NCBI GenBank assembly: GCA_002490665.1
Contig: DKUL01000061.1
Span: 1 to 12,429 of the forward strand
Reading direction: 5' to 3'
Length of the DNA: 12,429 bases
From: Lachnospiraceae bacterium UBA7205
GTDB lineage: Bacteria > Bacillota > Clostridia > Lachnospirales > Lachnospiraceae
In this document: piece by piece, positions 6,113 to 12,429 of the stretch
Numbering within the stretch: position 1 is the stretch's first letter
How the letters are laid out: each line of letters begins with the position of its first letter
Translations under genes and position numbers: made by a program
Notes under the pieces: generated by a model
What the model saw: only the letters and a program-made list of their open reading frames with translations
Database searches by the model: none
What the model was told of the DNA's origin: nothing

Positions 6113-7111
6113 ATGAAAAAATCAGTAAAATTGCTGATGGCATTGATGCTTGGTATGGTATTGATGTCAGGGTGCGGCGCGGCAAAAAATGCAGCGGACG
6201 CATCAAAACCATCAGGGCAGACGGATGTCCGCGTGATTGCCTTGAAGGGGCCCACCGCGATGGGGCTGGTATCGTTTATGGATTTGGCCGATGCGGGTGA
6301 AATTGCAGACAACAGCTATCATTTCGAGATTGCGGCGGCAGTCGACGAGGTGACGCCCAAGCTTGTCCAGGGGCAGGTCGATATAGCGGCTGTTCCAGCG
6401 AATCTCGCTTCAGTGCTCTATAACAATACGGACGGCGGCGTCAATGTGCTTGCAATCAACACGCTCGGGGTTATTTATATCGTGGAGAACGGAGAGACCG
6501 TGTCTGGCATCAATGACCTGAAAGGAAAGACAATCTATGCCAGTGGAAAGGGTGCAACGCCTGAATATGCCCTGAATTATATCCTGACACAAAACGGAAT
6601 CAATCCGGAGACGGATGTGAATATTGAGTGGAAAAGCGAGCATACGGAGTGCCTTGCCGCGCTGATGGCGGAGGAAAATGCAATTGCAATGCTGCCGCAG
6701 CCTTTTGTGACGACGGCACAGACGAAAAGTGAACAGATCCGGGTGGCGCTGGACTTGAATGAGGAGTGGGACAGGCTGGGAACGGATTCGTCCTTCCTTA
6801 CGGGCGTGGTTGTCGCACGGAAGGAATTTGCGGAGTCAAATCCCGCGGCAGTCAAGGCTTTTATGGAGCATTATGAGGAGTCGGTGGCATATGTAAATGA
6901 AAATGTTGAGGATGCGGCTGCACTCATCGAGAAATATGACATTGTACCGGCGGCGGTAGCGGTTCAGGCAGTCCCGCACTGCAACATTACGTTTGTCGCG
7001 GGGGACGAGATGAAACAGAAGCTGTCCGGCTATCTTGCAGTGCTGTTTGACCAGAATCCGAAGTCTGTGGGCGGGGCGCTTCCGGCAGATGATTTTTATT
7101 ATGTCCAGTAA
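6113..7111 (+). CDS. ABC importer substrate-binding lipoprotein (NitT/TauT-like)
   Basis: The 332-residue protein starts with a lipoprotein signal: basic MKK, a hydrophobic core, and the lipobox LMSGC with lipidated C21, followed by a short Ala/Ser linker. The mature part has the periplasmic-binding fold of the NMT1/SsuA/TauA group: VRVIALKGPTAMGLV at the first strand, KLVQGQVDIAAVPANLAS (a loop typical of ligand contact), INDLKGKTIYASGKGATPEY, and GVVVARKEFAESNPAAVKAFM near the hinge and C-terminal lobe. Related systems carry nitrate, sulfonates, taurine, thiamine precursors or similar small molecules. No riboswitch or pathway gene nearby narrows the choice. GGAGG (6102-6106) fixes the start. 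The permease gene begins 3 bases after its stop. Confidence 0.9.
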   Translation: MKKSVKLLMALMLGMVLMSGCGAAKNAADASKPSGQTDVRVIALKGPTAMGLVSFMDLADAGEIADNSYHFEIAAAVDEVTPKLVQGQVDIAAVPANLASVLYNNTDGGVNVLAINTLGVIYIVENGETVSGINDLKGKTIYASGKGATPEYALNYILTQNGINPETDVNIEWKSEHTECLAALMAEENAIAMLPQPFVTTAQTKSEQIRVALDLNEEWDRLGTDSSFLTGVVVARKEFAESNPAAVKAFMEHYEESVAYVNENVEDAAALIEKYDIVPAAVAVQAVPHCNITFVAGDEMKQKLSGYLAVLFDQNPKSVGGALPADDFYYVQ

Positions 7112-7114
7112 GCC

Positions 7115-7873
7115 ATGATGAAAGCAGGAAAACACGAAATCAGGATATGGTCGGTTCTGGTCTGGCTGTTGGTCTGGCAGCTTGCCAGTATGCGCCTGGA
7201 CAGTGACATTCTGCTGGTTTCCCCTGTCAGGGTGGTATGCAGGCTGGGATTTCTTATGGGGACGGCATCATTTTGGAAAACAATCGTATTTACGCTGTCC
7301 CGCATTGCGGCAGGTTTTTTTGCGGCAGTGGCAGCAGGCTGTGCACTTGCGGCGGCAGCATCATATTTTCGCAAAATGCAGGAGCTTCTGGCTCCTGTTA
7401 TGCTAGTTGTGAAATCGGTTCCGGTTGCCTCCTTTATCATACTGGCGCTGATATGGTTTTCGTCCAGGAACCTGTCTGTCCTGATATCGTTTCTGATGGT
7501 GCTGCCTGTTATATATACCAACGTGCTCGGGGGTATTGGCGGTGTGGACAGGGAGCTTCTGGAGATGGCGCAGGTATTTCGGATACCAAGGATGCGTGTG
7601 GTGAGGTATATTTACCTGCCGCAGATAATGCCCTTTTTTTATTCCGCGTGCAGGGTTTCGCTGGGACTATGCTGGAAGGCGGGCGTGGCGGCAGAGGTAA
7701 TCGGAATTCCAAGGGGGTCAGTCGGAGAGTGCCTGCAGCAGGCAAAGGTATACCTCGACACGCCGGACTTGTTTGCATGGACACTCGTCATCGTGGCGTT
7801 GAGCCTGGCATTTGAACAGCTGGTACTGTTTCTGGTGCGCAAGGCGGCATGCCTGCTGGGCAATGTGAAATAA
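7115..7873 (+). CDS. ABC importer permease (BPD_transp_1, SsuC/TauC-like)
   Basis: The 252-residue protein has about six membrane helices and the cytoplasmic EAA-type coupling loop of binding-protein-dependent permeases: GIGGVDRELLEMAQVF and the following PRMRVVRYIYLPQIMPFFYSACRVSLGLCWKAGVAAEVIG region (split here as residues about 141-200). Length and order match the SsuC/TauC class, in which two copies form the membrane channel. ATGATG at 7115 follows the upstream stop by 3 bases with no good SD, so translation is probably coupled to the binding-protein gene. The ATPase gene follows after 37 bases. Confidence 0.9.
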   Translation: MMKAGKHEIRIWSVLVWLLVWQLASMRLDSDILLVSPVRVVCRLGFLMGTASFWKTIVFTLSRIAAGFFAAVAAGCALAAAASYFRKMQELLAPVMLVVKSVPVASFIILALIWFSSRNLSVLISFLMVLPVIYTNVLGGIGGVDRELLEMAQVFRIPRMRVVRYIYLPQIMPFFYSACRVSLGLCWKAGVAAEVIGIPRGSVGECLQQAKVYLDTPDLFAWTLVIVALSLAFEQLVLFLVRKAACLLGNVK

Positions 7874-7910
7874 GGGGCATTTTGAATTTGATAAGAGAGC
7901 TTTTTGCAGT

Positions 7911-8474
7911 ATGGAAATTAAAAATATTACAAAGACTTTTGACGGAAAAACGGTTCTGAAGAATCTTGATATGGAGATACCCGAAGGGCGGATAACATGC
8001 ATCATGGCACCGTCAGGGGCGGGAAAAACGACACTTCTCAGGATACTGATGGGACTCGAGGATGCGGACAGCGGGAGCGTTAAGGGGTTTTCCCGGAAGC
8101 GTTTTAGCGCTGTCTTTCAGGAGGAACGGCTGTGTGAGCAGATGTCGGCCGAGCAGAATGTCCTGCTTGTCACCCCCGGGCTGGACGTGCAGACGATTGG
8201 AAAGGAACTGGAAAGGCTGGGTCTTGGGGCAGACGGCAGACAGCCGGTATCGGAGCTTTCGGGCGGAATGCGCAGACGTGTCAGTATATTGCGTGCACTG
8301 CTCGCCCCATATGATATCCTTTTTCTTGATGAACCGTTCCAGGGGCTTGACCAGGAACTGAAAATGCAGGTTATGGCATACGTCAGGGAAAAGACAGCTG
8401 GAAAGACGGTAGTCGTTGTGACACATGACAGGCAGGAAGCGCTTGCGCTTGGGGCGGGGGTAATAGAATTATAA
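7911..8474 (+). CDS. ABC importer ATPase, short form
   Basis: At 187 residues this is 50-70 shorter than typical SsuB/TauB ATPases. All core elements are present: Walker A as APSGAGKTT (33-41, with alanine in place of the first glycine), Q-loop F69-Q70, signature LSGGM (116-120), Walker B ILFLDEP (136-142), D-loop GLD, and switch histidine H172 in VTHDRQEA. It stops shortly after the H-loop, lacking the usual C-terminal helical extension. It energises uptake by the two genes upstream. ATG 7911 is the only canonical start in the frame; the SD is weak (AGAGAG near 7894-7899). The stop at 8474 is followed by a hairpin that probably ends transcription of both converging operons. Confidence 0.9.
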   Translation: MEIKNITKTFDGKTVLKNLDMEIPEGRITCIMAPSGAGKTTLLRILMGLEDADSGSVKGFSRKRFSAVFQEERLCEQMSAEQNVLLVTPGLDVQTIGKELERLGLGADGRQPVSELSGGMRRRVSILRALLAPYDILFLDEPFQGLDQELKMQVMAYVREKTAGKTVVVVTHDRQEALALGAGVIEL

Positions 8475-8483
8475 TGGAAACAA

Positions 8484-8511
8484 AAATGGGCGGATGGAAA
8501 TCTGCCCATTT
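8484..8511. terminator. terminator between converging operons
   Basis: AAATGGGCGGA (8484-8494) and TCTGCCCATTT (8501-8511) form an 11-bp stem with one G-U pair and loop TGGAAA. On the minus strand it is followed by TTTTT-G-TTT, a good intrinsic terminator for the two-gene minus operon, whose stop codon ends at 8518. On the plus strand the tail is only TTT, so it would be weaker for the ATPase transcript. Confidence 0.75.
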
Positions 8512-8517
8512 CATGCT

Positions 8518-9111
8518 CTATGCCAGCATGGCAATAAAATAAATAAAACACATAAACAGTGACAGCAAAAGCCCGACGATGGAAGTGATTAAACCGCCGA
8601 CTGCCATTCCGTTTGTCTGCCCTTTGTGGCTTAGCCCGATTGCGGAGCAGATAATTCCGGCTATGGATAGTATGAGATTCCAAAAGGGAATCCAGCACCC
8701 CAGAATGGATAAAATGCCCAGAATCAGTCCTGCAATTGCCACGTTATTGTTTTTCGCGGGCATTGTGTCATATACGACCGCCCTTACCGGCTGGCCATAA
8801 TTTTGCTGTGCATATGGCGGTGATGGCTGGCCGTATGGCTGGTTCTGGTTGAATGGTGCACCCTGTCCGTTTGCCGGATATGGCTGACCCTGGCTGAATG
8901 GCATACCCTGTTCATTGGCAGGATATGGCTGGTTCTGGCTAAGTGGAGAACCCTGCTCGTTTGCCGGATATGCCTGGGCCTGGTTAAGCGGGGCACCCTG
9001 TTCATTAGCAGGATATGTCTGGCTCTGATCAGACGGTGCGTTCGATCCGCCGTATGCCTGGCTTTGGCTGTATGTCTGCTTGTCTAAGCTGTAAGCTTTA
9101 TTTTCGTCCAT
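8518..9111 (-). CDS. repeat-bearing DUF4190-like membrane protein
   Basis: The 197-residue protein has a Gln/Pro/Tyr/Asn-rich N-terminal half and a membrane C-terminal half. Residues 33-92 are four tandem 15-residue units of the form YPANEQG-x-P-[LF]-[SN]-Q-x-Q-[PA], followed by looser YGQP/PPY motifs up to about 108. Residues about 123-197 match the DUF4190 pattern: AIAGLILGILSIL, a short turn, then IAGIICSAIGLSHK, then GMAVGGLITSIVGLLLSL, giving two or three hydrophobic segments. Proteins of this layout are common in Clostridia; their role is not established. The start is set by GGAGG with 9 bases of spacing (minus strand, about 9121-9125). The longer frame upstream of M at 9111 overlaps the previous gene and is not used. 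It is the second gene of a minus-strand pair. Confidence 0.82.
   Translation of the reverse strand: MDENKAYSLDKQTYSQSQAYGGSNAPSDQSQTYPANEQGAPLNQAQAYPANEQGSPLSQNQPYPANEQGMPFSQGQPYPANGQGAPFNQNQPYGQPSPPYAQQNYGQPVRAVVYDTMPAKNNNVAIAGLILGILSILGCWIPFWNLILSIAGIICSAIGLSHKGQTNGMAVGGLITSIVGLLLSLFMCFIYFIAMLA
8836..9015 (-). repeat. four tandem 45-bp coding repeats
   Basis: The DNA encoding residues 33-92 of the DUF4190-like protein consists of four 45-base units that differ at scattered, partly silent positions. A weaker, incomplete unit precedes them. The in-frame 45-base period would let copy number change by slippage or recombination without breaking the frame. Confidence 0.85.
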
Positions 9112-9139
9112 AAGTGATAACCTCCAAAAATGTATACTC

Positions 9140-9637
9140 TTACCATGTGGAAGTAGGTACAAGGCGCAGGGTGTTGAATACAAGGTACATCAGGACAAGG
9201 TCAATTGCCATGGCGATTACAAAAAATAATATGGCAAGCCCGGTCTTTTTTTCGATGGCGCTTTTAATCATGAACGCGCTCATCATAATGCCGATACACA
9301 TACCGGCAATTCCGGCAAGGAACCATCCGCCAAGAAAGTTGATGGCTACCAGGACCCATACCCAGACAGGTGTGTTGTTCACTGGCTCATACGGCTTTCC
9401 GTCCTCCAGGAATACGCCGTTTACGGCGAGCCTGATATTGTTTCCTATGACAACAAGGTTGCACACTGCGCCAGGAAGGTTAATCTGGTAGTCAACTACC
9501 ACAATAAACCAGTTGCTTGACTTAAGCTTGTATCTGTCATTGTCCACAACGACGCTGCTTCCGCCAAGTCCGCCGACACGGCATTCGATTTTGTGCGAAT
9601 TCCCCATGCTGTCCGTTACGCTCCATTCTTTTTTCAT
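9140..9637 (-). CDS. small membrane protein with beta-rich N-terminal domain, function unknown
   Basis: The 165-residue protein is not firmly recognised. Residues 1-88 are soluble, rich in alternating beta-type residues and turns (GGSSVVVDNDRYKLK, then VVVDYQINLPGAVCNLVVIG, then IRLAVNGVFLEDGKPYEP). The pattern recalls bacterial domains related to the FAIM1 beta-sandwich, but this is only a visual likeness. Residues 91-124 and 133-156 are hydrophobic, with glycine-rich segments, giving two or three membrane helices and a basic KSAIEKK loop. The start is clear: AAGGAGG with 6 bases of spacing before ATG at 9637. The gene ends 28 bases before the DUF4190-like gene, whose SD lies in that gap, so the two are probably co-transcribed and may act together at the membrane. 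Confidence 0.75.
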   Translation of the reverse strand: MKKEWSVTDSMGNSHKIECRVGGLGGSSVVVDNDRYKLKSSNWFIVVVDYQINLPGAVCNLVVIGNNIRLAVNGVFLEDGKPYEPVNNTPVWVWVLVAINFLGGWFLAGIAGMCIGIMMSAFMIKSAIEKKTGLAILFFVIAMAIDLVLMYLVFNTLRLVPTSTW

Positions 9638-9740
9638 CTGTTTCCTCCTTGTTGTAATCGCCCGCGCGTGCAGACGGTTACCAAAACCTCATAAAAAATA
9701 TCTGCCATGTACCAATCTGCAAAGGGTACTGACAATGATT

Positions 9741-9769
9741 ATGATATAGTATTCTGCCGAATTTTGCAA
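9741..9769 (-). promoter_or_regulatory. predicted promoter of the minus-strand membrane-protein pair
   Basis: On the minus strand TTGCAA (9769-9764) and TATCAT (9746-9741) are 17 bases apart. Transcription would start near 9734, giving a leader of about 97 bases before the ATG at 9637. Confidence 0.5.
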
Positions 9770-9844
9770 GCAATTGTTGTTTTTTGTAATAGCTTAAGCC
9801 AGTACTTTGTATTTGCTGCCTTTTGGATTTTTACTATTTTTTTA

Positions 9845-9874
9845 TTGCATTGGTACAGAAAGGTATAGTATATT
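9845..9874 (+). promoter_or_regulatory. possible promoter of the aconitase-family gene
   Basis: TTGCAT (9845-9850) and TATATT (9869-9874) are 18 bases apart. The sequence ATTGGTACA lies across the -35 end and spacer. A transcript from here would have a leader of about 85 bases before ATG 9968. Alternative -10 boxes exist in this AT-rich stretch. Confidence 0.4.
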
Positions 9875-9967
9875 TAATTACGGAGTCAAAAGAAAGACAT
9901 AAAGTATTGTAACGGACGTAGGATGGAGCTTTGCAGATGCTCCTGACGGAAAGGGTTGGTGTACAAA

Positions 9968-12256
9968 ATGATTGAATTAATGGAAACAGGCGTTTATCTT
10001 GTTAATGGCACGGAGCTGGTTGCCGATAACGCGGAGTCAGCCGCAGCCATCAGGGCAAAGACGGGCAGGGAAGTGGATAAGGGGCAGGCGGCGAAGGAGA
10101 CAATTGCCTATGGCATCCTGAAAAAACACAATACCTCTGACAACATGGATAAACTGAAAATAAAATTCGATAAACTGACGTCACATGACATTACGTTTGT
10201 GGGTATTATCCAGACGGCACGCGCATCCGGGCTGACAAAGTTTCCGGTGCCGTATGTGCTGACAAACTGCCATAATTCGCTCTGTGCGGTCGGCGGGACG
10301 ATCAATGAGGATGACCACATGTTTGGTCTTACCTGCGCAAAGAAATACGGCGGTGTCTATGTGCCGCCCCACCAGGCAGTCATCCATCAGTTTGCGCGTG
10401 AAATGCTTGCAGGCGGGGGCAGGATGATTCTTGGATCAGACTCGCATACGCGTTATGGGGCGCTTGGGACGATGGCGATGGGTGAGGGAGGACCAGAGCT
10501 TGTAAAGCAGCTCCTGAACCAGACCTATGACATCAACATGCCGGGTGTGGTTGCGGTATATCTTGAGGGAGAGCCGGTGAAGGGGGTAGGGCCGCAGGAC
10601 GTTGCCCTTGCGATTATCGGCGCGGTGTTTAAAAATGGGTATGTGAAAAACAAAGTCATGGAGTTTGTGGGACCCGGCGTGTCATCGCTTTCCGCTGATT
10701 TCAGGATCGGCGTCGATGTCATGACGACAGAGACGACCTGTCTGTCCTCCATCTGGCGGACGGACGATGCAATTAAGGAATTTTATGAGATTCATGGCAG
10801 AAGTGAGGATTATGCCGAACTGAATCCGGGAGACATTGCATACTACGATGGATGCATCAGGGTGGATTTGGGTAAGGTGCGGCCGATGATTGCCATGCCG
10901 TTCCATCCGAGCAACACATATACAATTGACGAGCTGAATGCAAACCTGACGGATATTCTTGCCGACTGTGAGAAGAAAGCGCTTGTCAGCCTGGACGGCG
11001 CGGTTGACTTTACACTCAGGGATAAGGTAAGGAACGGCAAGCTGTACGTGGAACAGGGAATCATTGCAGGATGTGCAGGCGGCGGATTTGAGAATATCTG
11101 TGCAGCTGCCGACATTCTTGACAATGCAAGCATCGGGCCGGATGAATTTACGCTGAGCGTATACCCGGCATCCATGCCGGTCTACATGGAGCTTGTGAAA
11201 AACGGCTGCGCTGCGAAGCTGATGCAGACAGGCGCCGTGTTAAAGACCGCCTTCTGCGGACCATGCTTTGGCGCGGGGGACACGCCTGCAAACAATGCGT
11301 TTTCCATCCGCCATTCTACAAGGAACTTCCCGAACCGCGAGGGTTCCAAGCTCCAGAGCGGGCAGATTGCATCCGTCGCGCTGATGGATGCGCGCTCGAT
11401 TGCGGCAACGGCTGCAAACAAGGGATATCTGACACCGGCTACCGCGTTTGACGGCGACTTCACGAAGTACAAATATTTCTTTGATAAGAAGATTTATGAG
11501 AATCGTGTATTTGACTCCCAGGGCGTTGCCGACGAGTCGGTTGAGATTAAGTTCGGCCCGAATATCAAGGACTGGCCAGCAATGGTGGAATTGACGGACA
11601 ACCTTATGTTAAAGGTTGTTTCTGAGATACATGACCCCGTGACGACGACGGACGAGCTGATTCCGTCCGGGGAGACATCCTCGTACCGGTCAAACCCGCT
11701 GGGGCTTGCGGAGTTCACATTGTCCCGCAAGGATCCGAACTATGTGCGGCTTGCAAAGGAAATCCAGGCTGCCGAAAAGGCGCGTGAGGAAAAGGCATGC
11801 CCGGTTCAGAAATTTGCGGAGCTTGAGGATGCATGGAGCATGATGAAGACCATCACACCGGATGCGGACCGCAGCAACACCGGCATTGGAAGCACCATCT
11901 TTGCAGTGAAGCCGGGTGACGGCTCTGCAAGGGAACAGGCGGCAAGCTGCCAGAAGGTGCTTGGCGGCTGGGCGAATATCGCAAATGAGTATGCGACCAA
12001 GCGGTACCGCTCAAACCTGATTAACTGGGGAATGCTGCCATTCCTGATTAAGGAAGGCGAGCTCCCATTCAAAAACCTTGATTATATCTATATACCTGGC
12101 ATTCGAAAGGCAGTTGAAGAAAAGGCTGACACCATCAAGGCATACGTCGTGGGAAAAGACCGGAAAACGGAGTTTGAACTGACGCTTGGCGAACTGACGG
12201 ATGAGGAAAGACAGATTATCCTGAAGGGATGCCTGATTAATTACAACAGGGTTTAG
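9968..12256 (+). CDS. aconitase-superfamily hydratase, substrate uncertain
   Basis: The 762-residue protein has the full aconitase layout. The [4Fe-4S] cysteines are present: C369 (IIAGCAGGG) and C430/C433 (FCGPCFG). Also present are SDSHTRYGALG (157-167), the two substrate arginines in STRNFPNREG, and a C-terminal swivel domain with GSAREQA (652-658) and GMLPFLI. Aconitases interconvert citrate and isocitrate in the cytoplasm. Here several usually invariant positions differ by eye: the Asp-His pair reads C101-H102 (TNCHNS), CTNS after the first ligand is CAGG, and GSSREHA is GSAREQA. It may therefore be a diverged hydratase, like the uncharacterised aconitase-like proteins of about 750 residues found in other bacteria, rather than the TCA enzyme. 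The ATG at 9968 is preferred; TTG 9956 abuts the GGAAAGGG SD and GTG 9959 is also possible. No partner gene is visible in the window. Confidence 0.85.
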   Translation: MIELMETGVYLVNGTELVADNAESAAAIRAKTGREVDKGQAAKETIAYGILKKHNTSDNMDKLKIKFDKLTSHDITFVGIIQTARASGLTKFPVPYVLTNCHNSLCAVGGTINEDDHMFGLTCAKKYGGVYVPPHQAVIHQFAREMLAGGGRMILGSDSHTRYGALGTMAMGEGGPELVKQLLNQTYDINMPGVVAVYLEGEPVKGVGPQDVALAIIGAVFKNGYVKNKVMEFVGPGVSSLSADFRIGVDVMTTETTCLSSIWRTDDAIKEFYEIHGRSEDYAELNPGDIAYYDGCIRVDLGKVRPMIAMPFHPSNTYTIDELNANLTDILADCEKKALVSLDGAVDFTLRDKVRNGKLYVEQGIIAGCAGGGFENICAAADILDNASIGPDEFTLSVYPASMPVYMELVKNGCAAKLMQTGAVLKTAFCGPCFGAGDTPANNAFSIRHSTRNFPNREGSKLQSGQIASVALMDARSIAATAANKGYLTPATAFDGDFTKYKYFFDKKIYENRVFDSQGVADESVEIKFGPNIKDWPAMVELTDNLMLKVVSEIHDPVTTTDELIPSGETSSYRSNPLGLAEFTLSRKDPNYVRLAKEIQAAEKAREEKACPVQKFAELEDAWSMMKTITPDADRSNTGIGSTIFAVKPGDGSAREQAASCQKVLGGWANIANEYATKRYRSNLINWGMLPFLIKEGELPFKNLDYIYIPGIRKAVEEKADTIKAYVVGKDRKTEFELTLGELTDEERQIILKGCLINYNRV

Positions 12257-12429
12257 GAATTGTAGAAAAATAACTGACACATCTTGACTTGGCTATTTCT
12301 CCGATTATGCATGCCAAAAAGCCTCGCCGTAGCCCGCTACGCCTACGTTTTTTGACAATTGCTTTAGCAATTTAACCTCGAAGAAATATCCTGCGCAATC
12401 TGTATCACTTATTTTCCTGCAGTTCCTTA
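12257..12429. other. hairpin-bearing 3' region after the hydratase, no clear gene
   Basis: CGTAGC-CC-GCTACG (12328-12341) is flanked by AAAAA on the left and, after CCTACG, by T6 (12348-12353). This could be an imperfect terminator for the hydratase gene. A second perfect hairpin, AATTGC-TTTA-GCAATT, lies at 12357-12372. On the minus strand one frame is open from the window edge to a TAA at 12305-12307 (about 40 codons), which could be the end of a gene beyond the window, but the length is within chance. The region may be a dispersed repeat. Confidence 0.35.

Larger units (their letters stand above)
9638..9967. other. 330-bp divergent intergenic region
   Basis: AT-rich DNA between the minus-strand pair and the plus-strand hydratase. 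It holds the two predicted promoters listed separately and an inverted 9-mer (TGTACCAAT 9708-9716, ATTGGTACA 9849-9857). No reading frame with a credible SD and no recognised structured RNA was seen. Confidence 0.7.

Noticed and set aside
7237..7815. 192-residue plus-strand frame inside the permease gene
   Set aside because: The permease frame has proper membrane helices and the EAA loop; the overlapping frame is Gly/Cys-rich with no recognisable domain.
8836..9015. CRISPR-like array
   Set aside because: The repeats are contiguous 45-base coding units with no unique spacers.
9112..9183. 24-residue N-terminal extension of the DUF4190-like protein
   Set aside because: It overlaps the end of the preceding gene and would include the good SD GGAGG as coding; the ATG at 9111 is correctly spaced from that SD.

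Overview
The window looks like chromosomal DNA of an anaerobic Firmicute, most likely a Lachnospiraceae-type Clostridium relative. This is inferred from the purine-rich Shine-Dalgarno (SD) sites, AT-rich intergenic DNA with moderately GC-rich genes, and the gene families present. No rRNA, tRNA, CRISPR array, insertion sequence or phage gene was seen. The species cannot be named from this sequence.

Left part (1-4280), all on the plus strand: lrgA and lrgB (a two-protein CidA/LrgA-CidB/LrgB membrane system), a fused-subunit ABC exporter, and a membrane-anchored M15-type peptidoglycan peptidase. A good promoter (TTGTAA-17-TATAAT) precedes lrgA. The most unusual feature lies here. lrgB and the ABC exporter are preceded by two copies of the same leader. 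Each copy has an SD, a GTG-started mini-ORF beginning MKNTS, a sequence encoding FFISI-stop, then immediately a GCCGCC-CAA-GGCGGC hairpin that sits 2 nt before the SD of the downstream gene. The lrgB copy is 66 bp longer; this is an in-frame difference that holds a long palindrome and a second GGCGGC able to compete for the GCCGCC arm. This looks like a translation-attenuation or ribosome-controlled switch shared by lrgB and the exporter, which may make lrgAB, exporter and peptidase one envelope-related module.

Middle part (4306-8474), plus strand: a PAS-GGDEF-EAL protein whose GGDEF half is degenerate and whose EAL half looks active (probable c-di-GMP phosphodiesterase). It is followed by a three-gene ABC importer of the nitrate/sulfonate/taurine/thiamine-precursor class: lipoprotein, permease and an unusually short ATPase. 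The promoters proposed for both units have a palindrome on or over the -10 box.

Right part: a two-gene minus-strand unit (9637 down to 8518) encodes two small membrane proteins. One has a beta-rich N-terminus and the other has four 15-residue repeats before a DUF4190-like membrane domain. A terminator follows at 8484-8511. Divergently, a 762-residue aconitase-superfamily hydratase (9968-12256) has all three cluster cysteines but several changed active-site residues, so its substrate should not be assumed to be citrate. The last 170 bases hold hairpins and no clear gene.
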